Positions 9,343-18,275 of a DNA stretch of 64,000 nucleotides are shown one piece after another. The stretch is from positions 1 through 64,000 of the forward strand of contig MESQ01000048.1 of assembly GCA_001771065.1 (NCBI GenBank). The letters are read 5' to 3'. How positions within the stretch are numbered: position 1 is the stretch's first letter; each line of letters starts with the position of its first letter. Origin of the DNA: Burkholderiales bacterium RIFOXYD12_FULL_59_19 (lineage in GTDB: Bacteria; Pseudomonadota; Gammaproteobacteria; Burkholderiales; Burkholderiaceae_C). Under the pieces are notes generated by a model, which saw only the letters and a list, made by a program, of their open reading frames with translations, was not told where the DNA came from and did no database searches. Position numbers and translations under genes: made by a program.

Positions 9343-9720
9343 TCAGTCCTGGCTGTTGTGGGGAGTTGCTGCGCGCATATGGGCATCCGCGGAGGCCTGC
9401 GCACGGGCAAGGCCTAGCGCCACCGCTTCTCGAACATTCAGCTCGAGCGCGCCCTGGTCATGTTCCGGTGCCGCCAAGTTTCCCAGCTCGCCATCTCGGT
9501 TGATGAGCCACAAGGCACTTGCGACGATGCCGAGGCTCACGGTCGGGTCGCCGGCTTCGAGACGCTGGAGCGTGGAGAGAGTGACCCCCAAGCGCTTTGC
9601 CCAGGTGCGCAGCGATTCCTTGCGGCGTAAGCGGGCCACCGCCAGGTCGGCCCCCAGTTTCTGGAGTGCGCCCAAGGTGGCCGGAGGCAGTTGTCGGATG
9701 GCTTTGGTAGTTTTTGACAT
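9343..9720 (-). CDS. hipB: HipB-like XRE-family antitoxin
   Basis: 125 aa from the ATG at 9720; a TTG at 9738 is an alternative. Helix-turn-helix RLRRKESLRTWAKRLGVTLS-TLQRLEAGDPTV lies at about residues 30-62. It is longer than E. coli HipB, with a C-terminal extension after the HTH. Only one base separates its TGA from the hipA ATG, so the pair is coupled. It should bind HipA and repress the operon, probably through the inverted repeat overlapping its start. Confidence 0.85.
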   Translation of the reverse strand: MSKTTKAIRQLPPATLGALQKLGADLAVARLRRKESLRTWAKRLGVTLSTLQRLEAGDPTVSLGIVASALWLINRDGELGNLAAPEHDQGALELNVREAVALGLARAQASADAHMRAATPHNSQD

Positions 9721-9768
9721 ACCGATAATGTAGTACAAAATGCCGAGTATTGCATCTTCTTATCGGTA
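9720..9768. promoter_or_regulatory. Inverted repeat at the hipBA start, candidate operator
   Basis: TACCGATAA (9720-9728) and TTATCGGTA (9760-9768) form a perfect 9-bp inverted repeat whose arms are centred 40 bp apart, about four helical turns. The left arm begins at the hipB start codon. This placement suits two HipB dimers on one DNA face; that is inference. Confidence 0.5.
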
Positions 9769-9781
9769 CATGACGTGGGCC

Positions 9782-9868
9782 CTAACGATCCAGCCCGGTG
9801 TAGTTTTCAAAGGTCTTCCACCAATTGAAGACGTTCAAACCTGCCAAGATGTTGAATGTTGCAGAGAT
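9782..9868 (-). other. Unidentified open frame fragment after metH-N
   Basis: Reading the minus strand downstream of the metH-N stop gives an open stretch with FNILAGLNVFNWWKTFENY ending at TAG (9782-9784). It has no start codon and I do not recognise it; the composition looks protein-like and it may be the 3' end of a lost gene. Confidence 0.3.
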
Positions 9869-9872
9869 GGGA

Positions 9873-10919
9873 TCATGCTGGCTCCTTGTAAAACACATTT
9901 TTCTGTAACGCACGCCCTGTCAGCGGCGCCACCTTGTCGTGAATCGCGCCAATGTGCTCGGGCGTGGTGCCGCAGCAGCCACCGACGATGTTGACCAGGC
10001 CCTCGGCGGCAAATTCGCCCACCAGGCGGCTGGTATCGGCTGGGGTTTCGTCAAAACCGGTGTCGCTCATCGGGTTGGGCAGGCCGGCGTTGGGGTAACA
10101 ACTGATGTAGGTGTCGGGTGCGGCCTTGGCCAGCTCCTGGATGTAGGGGCGCATCAGGGCCGCACCCAGCGCGCAGTTCAGCCCCACCGCCAGCGGCTGG
10201 GCGTGGCGCACGCTGTGCCAGAAGGCGGTTACGGTCTGGCCGCTCAGGATGCGCCCGGACGCATCGGTCACGGTGCCGCTGATGATGATGGGCAGGCGCT
10301 CGCCGCTGGCCTCAAAAAATTCGTCGATGGCAAACAGTGCCGCCTTGGCGTTCAGGGTGTCAAAAATGGTTTCCACCAGCAGTGCATCGGCACCGCCCTG
10401 CACCAGCGCCTGGACCTGTTCGTAATAGGCGGCGCGCAATTGCTCGAATGTGACGTTGCGGGCGCCGGGGTCGTTGACATCGGGGCTGATACTGGCGGTT
10501 TTGGGCGTGGGCCCGAGGGCGCCCAGCACAAAACGCGGCTTGTCCGGGGTGGAAAACTTGTCGCAGGCGGCGCGCGCTATTTTTGCCGAGACCAGGTTCA
10601 TTTCGAATGCCAGGTCGGCCATGTCGTAGTCGGCTTGCGCCACGCGGGTGGCGCCAAAGGTGTTGGTCTCAATGAAGTCGGCGCCAGCGGCCAAGTAGCG
10701 CTCGTGGATGTCGCGGATGACATCCGGGCGCGTCAGACTCAGCAACTCGTTGTTGCCTTTCACATCCTTGTGAAAGTCCTTGAAACGCTCACCCCGGTAC
10801 TGGGTTTCGTCGAGCTTGAAGCGCTGGATCATGGTGCCCATGGCGCCGTCCAGAATCAGGATGCGTTTTGCCAGCAGGTCGGGCAGGGCTTGGGCGCGGG
10901 TATAGTGAAGTGGTTTCAT
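9873..10919 (-). CDS. metH: MetH homocysteine-binding domain as a separate protein (5-methyl-THF--homocysteine methyltransferase, N-terminal part)
   Basis: 348 aa from the ATG at 10919 ([16 protein letters not shown]). It matches only the first module of cobalamin-dependent methionine synthase: [10 protein letters not shown], then [10 protein letters not shown], and the zinc ligands with Cys near SVGLNCALG and the C-terminal [11 protein letters not shown]. In full MetH (about 1,230 aa) this is followed by folate-, cobalamin- and SAM-binding modules. Related bacteria often split MetH into two neighbouring genes, but here the next gene on this strand is hipB and the second part is absent from the window. 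It could work with a distant partner or as a stand-alone homocysteine S-methyltransferase. Confidence 0.88.
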   Translation of the reverse strand: MKPLHYTRAQALPDLLAKRILILDGAMGTMIQRFKLDETQYRGERFKDFHKDVKGNNELLSLTRPDVIRDIHERYLAAGADFIETNTFGATRVAQADYDMADLAFEMNLVSAKIARAACDKFSTPDKPRFVLGALGPTPKTASISPDVNDPGARNVTFEQLRAAYYEQVQALVQGGADALLVETIFDTLNAKAALFAIDEFFEASGERLPIIISGTVTDASGRILSGQTVTAFWHSVRHAQPLAVGLNCALGAALMRPYIQELAKAAPDTYISCYPNAGLPNPMSDTGFDETPADTSRLVGEFAAEGLVNIVGGCCGTTPEHIGAIHDKVAPLTGRALQKNVFYKEPA

Positions 10920-11014
10920 AGCGCTGGTATTGTAGAAAACATTGCTGGTCCGCATGCCCGCGCGGTGTTTCTCCCGCCCGGCACGCCCTTGCCGAGAGTT
11001 GAAAGAATCCCAAA

Positions 11015-11986
11015 ATGCGTTGTTTCAACACCTGTCTTGCCTTGTTACTCACGCCCCTGCTGCTGGCGGGTTGTCAGCCGAAGCCGACGCCGGGCTGGTC
11101 GGGTTATGGGGAGGGGGACTACGTTTATGTGTCCTCGCAATTGGGTGGCACCCTGACGCAATTGAATGTGCGCAGCGGAGATCAGGCGACCCAAGGCATG
11201 CCCTTGTTTGCGCTGGAAGCCGAAAACGAGCAAGCTGCGCGAAGTGAGGCCGATGCCCGGCTGGTGCGTGCCAACGCCCAGCTCGCCAATGCGGCCAAGG
11301 GCAAGCGCAGCGACGAAATTGCGGTGATTCAGGCCCAGCTCAGCCAAGCTCGCGCCCAAGCCAGGCTCAACGCAGACGCTTTGGCACGCGAGGAGCAGTT
11401 GGTCAAGCAGGGCTTTGTCTCCGAGGCGCGGCGCGATGACCTGCGCACCGCACAGGCCCAGAGTGCTGCCCGGATGGACGAGCTGGCGGCGCAGTTGCGG
11501 GTGGCGCAATTGCCAGCCCGCGTCGATGAGCGTGCCGCCGCGGCTGCCGACACCGAAGCCGCGCGGCAATCGGTGCGCCAGTTGGCTTGGCGCGAGGCGC
11601 AAAAATCCCGCACCGCGCCGGTAGACGGGTTGGTGACGGATACCTTCTTTCGCGTGGGCGAGTCGGTGCCTGCGGGGCAGCCGGTGCTGGCTCTGTTGCC
11701 GCCCGGTCATATCAAAGTGCGTTTTTTTGTGCCAGAAAGTGCCATGGGCAGTCTTCAGGTCGGCGCTGCGGTCAACATTGTGTGCGACGGTTGCGCGGGG
11801 CCGATCCCGGCCAGAATTTCCTTCATCTCGAATCGGGCAGAGTACACGCCACCGGTCATTTATTCCAACGCGCAACGGGCCAAACTGGTGTTCATGGTCG
11901 AGGCGCGACCCAGCGCCAGTGACGCTGCCCGGCTTAAACCCGGGCAACCGGTGGAGGTGCTGCCGGTTGCCGGAGCCACGCCGTGA
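11015..11986 (+). CDS. HlyD/YbhG-like membrane-fusion lipoprotein
   Basis: 323 aa. N-terminal signal with lipobox LLAGC (Cys at about residue 20), so probably anchored to a membrane on the periplasmic side. A beta-barrel/lipoyl half motif ([18 protein letters not shown]), a long Ala/Gln-rich coiled-coil hairpin (about residues 70-200), the second lipoyl half ([25 protein letters not shown]) and a C-terminal barrel follow. This is the adaptor of a three-part exporter. Its last 4 nt overlap the ATPase gene (GTGA), so it is the first gene of a three-gene operon like ybhGFSR of E. coli. Confidence 0.88.
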   Translation: MRCFNTCLALLLTPLLLAGCQPKPTPGWSGYGEGDYVYVSSQLGGTLTQLNVRSGDQATQGMPLFALEAENEQAARSEADARLVRANAQLANAAKGKRSDEIAVIQAQLSQARAQARLNADALAREEQLVKQGFVSEARRDDLRTAQAQSAARMDELAAQLRVAQLPARVDERAAAAADTEAARQSVRQLAWREAQKSRTAPVDGLVTDTFFRVGESVPAGQPVLALLPPGHIKVRFFVPESAMGSLQVGAAVNIVCDGCAGPIPARISFISNRAEYTPPVIYSNAQRAKLVFMVEARPSASDAARLKPGQPVEVLPVAGATP

Positions 11987-12915
11987 CACGAGCGGTTGAC
12001 GTCACCGGCCTGACCAAGCGCTATGGTGGGCGCGCTGTGGTGGACAATTTGTCGATCCAGCTGGAAACCGGGCGCATTTGCGGCTTTCTGGGGCCCAACG
12101 GCAGTGGCAAAACCACCACCATCCGCATGCTGTGCGGGCTGCTGACCCCCGACAGCGGCGCCGGCACCTGTCTGGGGCTGGACATCATCACCCAGGCGGC
12201 GCAGATCAAGCGCCAGGTCGGTTACATGACCCAGCGTTTTGGCTTGTACGAAGACCTGACGATTCGCGAAAACCTGGACTTTGTGGCCCGCCTGTTCGAG
12301 CTGCCGCAGCGCAAGCAGGTGGTGGACCTGACGCTGGAGCGGTTGGGTTTGACAGCGCGCCAACGCCAGCTGGCCGGCGCCCTGTCCGGCGGTTGGAAAC
12401 AGCGTCTGGCCCTTGCCGCCTGCCTGCTGCATGAGCCGCGCCTGCTGTTGCTCGACGAGCCCACCGCCGGGGTTGACCCCAAAGCGCGGCGCGACTTTTG
12501 GGACGAAATCCACCGGCTGGCCGCGCGGGGCATCACCGTGCTGGTGTCGACGCATTACATGGACGAAGCGGCCCGCTGCCACGAACTGATGTACATCGCC
12601 AACGGCCAGGTGCTGACGCGCGGCACGCAGGCCGACATCATCAACCGTGCGGGCCTGGCCGTGTGGTCCGTCGCCGGCGAGCACCTGGAGACGCTGGTGG
12701 CGCCGATCAAGGCGCTGCCCGGCGTGCTCAGCGTCTCGGCGTTTGGCAATACCCTGCATGTGGCCGGCCTTGACCCGGCGCTGCTGGAGGCCTCTCTCGC
12801 CCCTTACCAGGCGCGGCCTGAGATGCAGTTGACGCCTGCCCAGGCGGATCTGGAAGATGTGTTCATCAGCTTGATGGACCAGGCCCCGAACACTGACCGG
12901 GGCGCGGCAACATGA
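11983..12915 (+). CDS. ABC transporter ATP-binding protein (YbhF/CcmA-like)
   Basis: 310 aa, GTG start overlapping the previous stop. Walker A GPNGSGKTTT (about residues 37-46), signature LSGGWKQRL, Walker B LLLLDEPTAGVDP, and switch His in VLVSTHYMDEA. The C-terminal 80 residues are the accessory domain of DrrA/NatA-type ATPases. One nucleotide-binding domain, unlike E. coli YbhF, which has two. Supplies energy to the permease encoded next, whose start overlaps by 4 nt (ATGA). Confidence 0.92.
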   Translation: MTRAVDVTGLTKRYGGRAVVDNLSIQLETGRICGFLGPNGSGKTTTIRMLCGLLTPDSGAGTCLGLDIITQAAQIKRQVGYMTQRFGLYEDLTIRENLDFVARLFELPQRKQVVDLTLERLGLTARQRQLAGALSGGWKQRLALAACLLHEPRLLLLDEPTAGVDPKARRDFWDEIHRLAARGITVLVSTHYMDEAARCHELMYIANGQVLTRGTQADIINRAGLAVWSVAGEHLETLVAPIKALPGVLSVSAFGNTLHVAGLDPALLEASLAPYQARPEMQLTPAQADLEDVFISLMDQAPNTDRGAAT

Positions 12916-14048
12916 GTGCCTCTTTCTCCTTCGCGCGGGTGGCGGCCATCCTCATCAAGGAATTCCAGCAGATGCTGCGCGAGCGCCTGACCTTTGCCAT
13001 GGCCATTGGCGTGCCGGTGATGCAGCTGATCCTGTTTGGCTACGCCATCAACAACGACCCCAAGGGTCTGCCGACCGCGCTGGTGGCCTATGACAGCGGG
13101 TCGCTGGCACGCAGCCTGGTGGCCGCGGTCCAGAATACCGGCTACTTCCACATCGTGGCCCAGCCGGCCACCGAGGTGCAGGCCGAGCGCCTGCTGGAAA
13201 CCGGCGAGGTCCAGTTCGTGCTGGCGATTCCGCCCGATTTCTCCAGGCGCTTGGTGCGGGGCGAGAAACCCGCCGTGCTGGTGGCGGTGGACGCGACCGA
13301 CCCCTCCGCTGCCAGCAACGCCATCGCCGCGCTGGGGCAAATCACGCCGCTGGCGCTGGCGCACGACCTCAAGGGTGCGCTGGCCGGGCTGCAGCCGCGT
13401 GAGCCGCCGTTCGAGCTGCGCATTCACCGCCGCTACAACCCCGAAGGCCTGACCCGCTACAACATCGTGCCCGGCCTGATCGGCACCATCCTGACCATGA
13501 CCATGGTGATGTTGACCTCGCTGGCCATGACGCGTGAGCGTGAGCGCGGCACCATGGAAAACCTGCTGGCCACGCCGGTGCGGCCGTTCGAGGTGATGGT
13601 AGGCAAGATCACGCCCTACATCATCATGGGTTACCTGCAATTGGCGGTCATCATTCTGGCCGCCGTGGTGCTGTTCGAGGTGCCGATTGTGGGCAGCCTG
13701 ACCCTGTTGATGCTCGTGATTGGCTTGTTCATGCTGGCCAATCTGGGGGTGGGCTTTACCTTCTCGACCCTGGCCAGCAACCAGTTGCAGGCGATGCAGA
13801 TGACATTCTTTTTCTTTTTGCCTTCAATGCTTCTGTCGGGCTTCATGTTCCCGTTTCGCGGCATGCCGCCCTGGGCGCAAGGGCTGGGCGAAATGCTGCC
13901 GCTGACCCATCTTTTACGGGCGGTGCGCGCCATCATGCTCAAAGGCGCCAGTTTTTGGGAGGTGCTCCCCAACCTTTGGCCCATGGCGCTGTTTTTGTTC
14001 GTCGTGGGCGGCATCGCCCTCAAACGCTATCGCCAGACACTGGACTAA
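12912..14048 (+). CDS. ABC-2 type transporter permease (YbhR/YhhJ-like)
   Basis: 378 aa. One N-terminal membrane segment (about residues 20-42, ending LILFGYAIN), a large periplasmic domain (PKGLPTALVAYDSG onward), then a cluster of hydrophobic segments from about residue 185 to the end with the family motif RERERGTMENLLATPVRPFEVMVGK. This is the ABC-2 permease layout. With the adaptor and ATPase it forms an efflux or lipid/drug export system; substrate unknown. Last gene of the operon. Confidence 0.92.
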   Translation: MSASFSFARVAAILIKEFQQMLRERLTFAMAIGVPVMQLILFGYAINNDPKGLPTALVAYDSGSLARSLVAAVQNTGYFHIVAQPATEVQAERLLETGEVQFVLAIPPDFSRRLVRGEKPAVLVAVDATDPSAASNAIAALGQITPLALAHDLKGALAGLQPREPPFELRIHRRYNPEGLTRYNIVPGLIGTILTMTMVMLTSLAMTRERERGTMENLLATPVRPFEVMVGKITPYIIMGYLQLAVIILAAVVLFEVPIVGSLTLLMLVIGLFMLANLGVGFTFSTLASNQLQAMQMTFFFFLPSMLLSGFMFPFRGMPPWAQGLGEMLPLTHLLRAVRAIMLKGASFWEVLPNLWPMALFLFVVGGIALKRYRQTLD

Positions 14049-14087
14049 CGGGCGACGGTCGCTCTCAAAACCTTGGACAATAGGGGT

Positions 14088-14480
14088 ATGAAACATATGC
14101 TCCCCCAGGAAGCCTGGACCCTGATTCAAAACAATCCCGGCGCTTTATTTATCGACGTGCGCATGGCCGTTGAGTCGCAATGCGTGGGCTACCCACCCGG
14201 CGTAGTCAACATTGCTTGGTACGAATTTCCTGATTACAAGGTCGATGCAGCGCAGTTTGTCGGTGCGGTGGCGCAAGTCGCCAACAGCCGGGACCAGACC
14301 GTGGTGCTGATTTGCCGCAGTGGTTTGCGCTCGGTCGATGCCGGCATGGCGTTAGAGAAGGCCGGCTTTACCCAGGTGATCAACGTGCTGGATGGTTTTG
14401 AGGGTGAACCCGACGACAACGGTCACCGCTCGACCGAATGCGGCTGGCGTTTTGACGGTCTGCCGTGGACGCAGTCCTGA
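14088..14480 (+). CDS. Rhodanese-domain protein
   Basis: 130 aa from the ATG at 14088; the ATG at 14097 fits better with the AGGGG at 14082-14086 and is an alternative. A single rhodanese domain with the active Cys in LICRSGLRS (CRSGxR loop) and the CH2A motif FIDVRM. Likely a sulfurtransferase or sulfur carrier in the cytoplasm; physiological acceptor unknown. A GC-rich palindrome follows (GCCTGCCCGGCAGGC, 14501-14515) without a T run, so termination there is doubtful. Confidence 0.85.
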   Translation: MKHMLPQEAWTLIQNNPGALFIDVRMAVESQCVGYPPGVVNIAWYEFPDYKVDAAQFVGAVAQVANSRDQTVVLICRSGLRSVDAGMALEKAGFTQVINVLDGFEGEPDDNGHRSTECGWRFDGLPWTQS

Positions 14481-14546
14481 GCCCAATCTACCACTAGCCT
14501 GCCTGCCCGGCAGGCGTCCGCTCCACCTATTTCACCGACCATCATT

Positions 14547-16433
14547 TTGTCCATCGCGTCTATCCTCCAAGAGGTTTTTGGTTACGCCAGCTTTCGTGGG
14601 CCGCAGCAAGCCATCATCAGCCATGTGGTGGCCGGTGGTGACGCGCTGGTGCTGATGCCCACCGGCGGCGGCAAAAGCCTGTGTTACCAGATCCCTGCCA
14701 TTGCCAGGCAGCAGGCCGGACTGGGCATCACCGTGGTGATTTCGCCGCTGATTGCACTGATGCACGACCAAGTGGGTGCACTGCACGAGGCGGGTGTCAG
14801 TGCGGCGTTTTTGAATTCCACGCTAAGCAGCGACGAGGCCTACCAAACCGAGCAGCGCCTGCTGCGTGGTGAGATCACGCTGCTGTATGCGGCGCCGGAA
14901 CGGGTCACGACGCCACGCTTTTTGGCGCAACTCGATGCGCTGCATGCGCGTGGTCAGCTTAGCCTGTTTGCGATTGACGAAGCGCATTGTGTCAGCCAGT
15001 GGGGTCATGACTTCCGGCCCGAATACCGCGCGCTCACGGTGCTGCACGAGCGTTATGCCGGCGTGCCGCGCATGGCGCTCACCGCCACCGCCGATGCACT
15101 GACCCGCGCCGACATTGTGGAGCGGCTGCAGTTGGAGGCGGCAGCGCAATTTGTCAGCAGTTTCGACCGGCCTAATATTCGTTACACCATTGTCGAGAAA
15201 AAGGACGCCAGTACCCAGCTGCTGCGCTTTATCGAGCGCGAGCACTCGGGTGAGGCCGGGGTGGTGTACTGCCAGTCGCGCAAACGGGTGGAGGAAATTG
15301 CCGCCATGCTGGCGCTAACCGGTATCCATGCTTTGCCCTACCACGCCGGGCTCGACTTCAAGGTGCGTCAGGCCAACCAAAATCAGTTTCTGCGCAGCGA
15401 AGGCGTGGTGATGGTGGCGACCATTGCCTTTGGCATGGGCATCGACAAGCCCGACGTGCGTTTTGTTGCGCACCTCGACATGCCTAAAAACATTGAAGGT
15501 TATTACCAGGAAACCGGCCGCGCCGGGCGCGACGGCATGGCCGCTGACGCCTGGATGTGCTACGGCCTGCAGGATGTGGTCAACCAGCGCCGCATGATCG
15601 ACGAAAGCCCGGCTGAAGAAGATTTCAAACAGGTCATGCGCGGCAAGCTCGACGCCCTGCTGGGCCTGGCCGAGGCCACCGATTGCCGCCGCGTGCGCCT
15701 GCTGCGCTACTTTGGCGAGGAAAGCCAGGACTGCCACAACTGCGACAACTGCCTGCAGCCGCCCGAGGTCTGGGACGCGACCGACGCGGCGCGCAAGCTG
15801 CTGTCGACCGTGTACCGGCTGCAGCAAACCAGCGGGGTCTCGTTTGGGGCTGGCCACACCATGGACATCGTGCGCGGCAAACGCACTGAAAAAGTGCTGC
15901 AGCGCGGCCATGAGAGCGTTAGCACTTTCGGCCTGGGCGCTGAGTACAGCGAAAGCCAGTTGCGCGCCGTGATGCGCCAGCTCATTGCGGTTGGGGCCTT
16001 GCATGTGCACACCAGTGACGGTTTCAGCACCTTGCATCTGACGGAAAGCTCCCGCGCCGTGCTTCGCGGTGAGGTGCCGGTGCGCCTGCGTCAATCGTCC
16101 AGCCAGCGCGCCGACAAACGCAGCCGCAGTCGCACTGCGCCGGCCCCGGTGGCGGCCAACCTGGGCCAGGACGCCATGGTGCGTTTTATCAACCTCAAGT
16201 CCTGGCGTTCCGAGGTGGCCAAAGAACACAATCTGCCCGCCTATGTGATTTTTCACGACGCCACGCTGGCGGCCATCGCCGAGCGTGCCCCGCAATGTCT
16301 GGCCGACTTGCAAAACATCAGCGGCCTGGGTGCGCGCAAGCTGGAATCGTACGGTGCGGCGGTGCTGGCCGTGATGACGGGTGTATCCCGAACGTCGGAA
16401 GCCGGGCAGGCCCCCGGGTACGATTCAAATTGA
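14547..16433 (+). CDS. recQ: ATP-dependent DNA helicase RecQ
   Basis: 628 aa. Motif I MPTGGGKS (about residues 37-44), DEAH box with the RecQ aromatic loop (IDEAHCVSQWGHDFRPEYR), motif VI QETGRAGRDG, the zinc subdomain with four Cys (CRRVRLLRYFGE, CHNCDNC), the RQC winged helix and a C-terminal HRDC domain ending GLGARKLESYG. A 3'-5' helicase acting in recombination and repair of stalled forks. The only plausible start is TTG at 14547; no ATG or GTG lies in frame upstream close by. No Shine-Dalgarno is obvious. Confidence 0.94.
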   Translation: MSIASILQEVFGYASFRGPQQAIISHVVAGGDALVLMPTGGGKSLCYQIPAIARQQAGLGITVVISPLIALMHDQVGALHEAGVSAAFLNSTLSSDEAYQTEQRLLRGEITLLYAAPERVTTPRFLAQLDALHARGQLSLFAIDEAHCVSQWGHDFRPEYRALTVLHERYAGVPRMALTATADALTRADIVERLQLEAAAQFVSSFDRPNIRYTIVEKKDASTQLLRFIEREHSGEAGVVYCQSRKRVEEIAAMLALTGIHALPYHAGLDFKVRQANQNQFLRSEGVVMVATIAFGMGIDKPDVRFVAHLDMPKNIEGYYQETGRAGRDGMAADAWMCYGLQDVVNQRRMIDESPAEEDFKQVMRGKLDALLGLAEATDCRRVRLLRYFGEESQDCHNCDNCLQPPEVWDATDAARKLLSTVYRLQQTSGVSFGAGHTMDIVRGKRTEKVLQRGHESVSTFGLGAEYSESQLRAVMRQLIAVGALHVHTSDGFSTLHLTESSRAVLRGEVPVRLRQSSSQRADKRSRSRTAPAPVAANLGQDAMVRFINLKSWRSEVAKEHNLPAYVIFHDATLAAIAERAPQCLADLQNISGLGARKLESYGAAVLAVMTGVSRTSEAGQAPGYDSN

Positions 16434-16583
16434 GTGCGGTCGAACGACCTTGAGGCATGACCCAGTCGCCGTGCCGTGCGTGTAAGTCGCCTGTCCACGC
16501 CTCGGAATCGGCCACCCCAGCCCAACACTTTGAATCGCGCCCCAAGCGGCCTGAAGCCCGCCCATCTTTGCTACACTATTTCC
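16434..16583 (+). promoter_or_regulatory. Upstream region of the trp operon with weak promoter signal
   Basis: No gene seen. TACACT (16572-16577) could be a -10 but no good -35 stands 16-18 bases before it. The placement would give a transcript beginning near the leader-peptide start. Confidence 0.25.
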
Positions 16584-16673
16584 ATGTTCATGCATCAACT
16601 TCAGATCACAGGTTGCAGCGACCGGGGGGCCTGGCCCTGGCGTGCCTGCATTGCGCCCCAAGTCTTGTCCTGA
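16584..16673 (+). CDS. trpL: Candidate trp leader peptide (29 aa, Trp-Pro-Trp)
   Basis: ATG at 16584 encodes 29 residues containing AWPWRACIA, with Trp codons at positions 17 and 19, and stops at TGA 16671-16673, 78 bases before trpE. Trp is rare in proteins, so two Trp codons in a short frame just before trpE suggest ribosome-mediated attenuation: stalling at the Trp codons when charged tRNA-Trp is scarce. A hairpin with a short T run follows. There is no strong Shine-Dalgarno. Assignment rests on position and composition. Confidence 0.6.
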   Translation: MFMHQLQITGCSDRGAWPWRACIAPQVLS

Positions 16674-16697
16674 CCCGCCGCTCGTTGCATCATTGGT

Positions 16698-16736
16698 AGG
16701 GGTGTCGGCAAGCGCGTTGTCAGTTCAGCCCCTCTT
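16698..16736 (+). promoter_or_regulatory. Candidate trp attenuator hairpin
   Basis: AGGGG (16698-16702) can pair with CCCCT (16729-16733), followed by CTTTAG; an internal GGCAA/TTGTC stem can stack inside. An alternative pairing of CGCT and TGC (about 16680-16689) with GCAAGCG (16708-16714) would use the left region and could serve as antiterminator. The terminator stem is short and its T run poor, so confidence is modest. Confidence 0.4.
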
Positions 16737-16751
16737 TAGAAAGATGCTCCC

Positions 16752-18275
16752 GTGATTTCCGAACTTGAATTCAATGCCTTAAGCGCCCAGGGTTTCAACC
16801 GCATTCCGGTTGTGGCGCAAGCTTTTGCCGATCTTGAAACACCGCTTTCTCTCTACCTCAAACTGGCCAACAGCGCGCCGTTCAGCTTTTTGCTGGAGTC
16901 GGTGGTGGGTGGCGAGCGTTTTGGCCGCTACAGCTTCATTGGCTTGCCCGCGCGCACGCTGCTTCGCACCAGTGGCTTTGGTGATGCGGTGCGTACCGAG
17001 GTGGTGACCGACGGTGTGGTGGTGGAAACCTCGCAAGTCAATCCGCTTGACTTTATTGCCGACTACCAACAGCGTTTTAAGGTGGCGCTGCAGCCCGGCA
17101 TGCCGCGTTTTTGTGGTGGCCTGGCCGGCTATTTTGGTTACGATGCCGTGCGCTACATTGAGAAAAAGCTGCAGCATTCGTGTCCGCCCGACGAGCTCGG
17201 TTGCCCCGACATTTTGCTGCTGCAGTGCGAGGAGCTGGCCGTGATCGACAACCTGTCGGGCAAGCTTTACCTGATGGTGTATGCCGATCCGGCCCAGCCA
17301 CTGGCTTACCAGCGTGCCACCGAACGTCTGGTGCAACTCAAGGACCGCCTGGAGCAACCGGTGCACGCGCCGCAGGTGCTCGCCAGTGCGGGCCAGTCGG
17401 CCGTGCGCGATTTTGCCAAGGCAGACTACATTGCTGCCGTGGAACGCGCCAAAGAGCTGATTGCCGGTGGCGACTTCATGCAGGTGCAAGTCGGCCAGCG
17501 CATCAAGAAGCCCTACACCCAGTCGCCGCTGAGCCTGTACCGGGCGCTGCGCTCACTCAACCCCAGCCCCTACATGTACTACTACAACTTCAGCGGTGCC
17601 ACGGCAGACGGGGCCGACTTCTCTGTGGTGGGGGCATCGCCAGAGATCCTGGTGCGCCAGGAGCAGGTGTTGCAGGACGGTCAGCCGGTGCAAAAAATCA
17701 CCATCCGCCCGCTGGCCGGTACGCGACCGCGCGGCGCCACACCCGAAGCAGACAAGGCCGCCGAGGTGGAGCTCATCAATGACCCCAAGGAACGCGCCGA
17801 ACATGTGATGCTGATTGACCTGGCGCGCAACGACATTGGCCGCATTGCCAAAATTGGCAGTGTCAAGGTGACCGACGCCTTTTGTGTGGAGCGCTACAGC
17901 CACGTGATGCACATCGTCAGCAACGTGGAGGGCACCTTGTTGCCCGGCATGACCAACATGGACGTGCTCAAGGCCACTTTCCCGGCCGGCACACTCACCG
18001 GCGCGCCCAAGGTGCACGCCATGGAGCTGATTGACCAGTTGGAGCCCACCAAGCGCGGCCTTTACGGCGGCGCCTGCGGCTATCTGAGCTACGCCGGTGA
18101 CATGGACGTGGCCATTGCCATTCGCACCGGCATCATCAAGGACCAGATGCTTTACGTGCAGGCGGCCGCAGGGGTGGTGGCCGACAGTGTGCCCGAGTTG
18201 GAGTGGCGCGAAACCGAAGCCAAGGCGCGAGCGCTGCTGCACGCCGCCGAACTGGTGGAAGAAGGACTGGTGTGA
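16752..18275 (+). CDS. trpE: Anthranilate synthase component I
   Basis: 507 aa, GTG start. Converts chorismate plus ammonia to anthranilate, with the TrpG glutaminase supplying ammonia. The allosteric tryptophan-binding LLES motif is present (residues 47-50), so feedback inhibition is expected. Chorismate-binding landmarks: IRPLAGTRPRG, INDPKERAEHVMLIDLARND, ATFPAGTLTGAPKV and YGGACGYLSY. First large gene of the operon; its last 4 bases overlap the diguanylate cyclase gene (GTGA). Confidence 0.96.
   Translation: MISELEFNALSAQGFNRIPVVAQAFADLETPLSLYLKLANSAPFSFLLESVVGGERFGRYSFIGLPARTLLRTSGFGDAVRTEVVTDGVVVETSQVNPLDFIADYQQRFKVALQPGMPRFCGGLAGYFGYDAVRYIEKKLQHSCPPDELGCPDILLLQCEELAVIDNLSGKLYLMVYADPAQPLAYQRATERLVQLKDRLEQPVHAPQVLASAGQSAVRDFAKADYIAAVERAKELIAGGDFMQVQVGQRIKKPYTQSPLSLYRALRSLNPSPYMYYYNFSGATADGADFSVVGASPEILVRQEQVLQDGQPVQKITIRPLAGTRPRGATPEADKAAEVELINDPKERAEHVMLIDLARNDIGRIAKIGSVKVTDAFCVERYSHVMHIVSNVEGTLLPGMTNMDVLKATFPAGTLTGAPKVHAMELIDQLEPTKRGLYGGACGYLSYAGDMDVAIAIRTGIIKDQMLYVQAAAGVVADSVPELEWRETEAKARALLHAAELVEEGLV

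Noticed and set aside
10920-11014. Cobalamin riboswitch upstream of the metH-type gene
   Set aside because: The gap is only 95 bp, divergent, and shows no B12-box-like sequence or suitable structure.
14501-14515. GCCTGCCCGGCAGGC palindrome as terminator of the rhodanese gene
   Set aside because: No T run follows and the loop is only 1-3 bases, so intrinsic termination is not supported.
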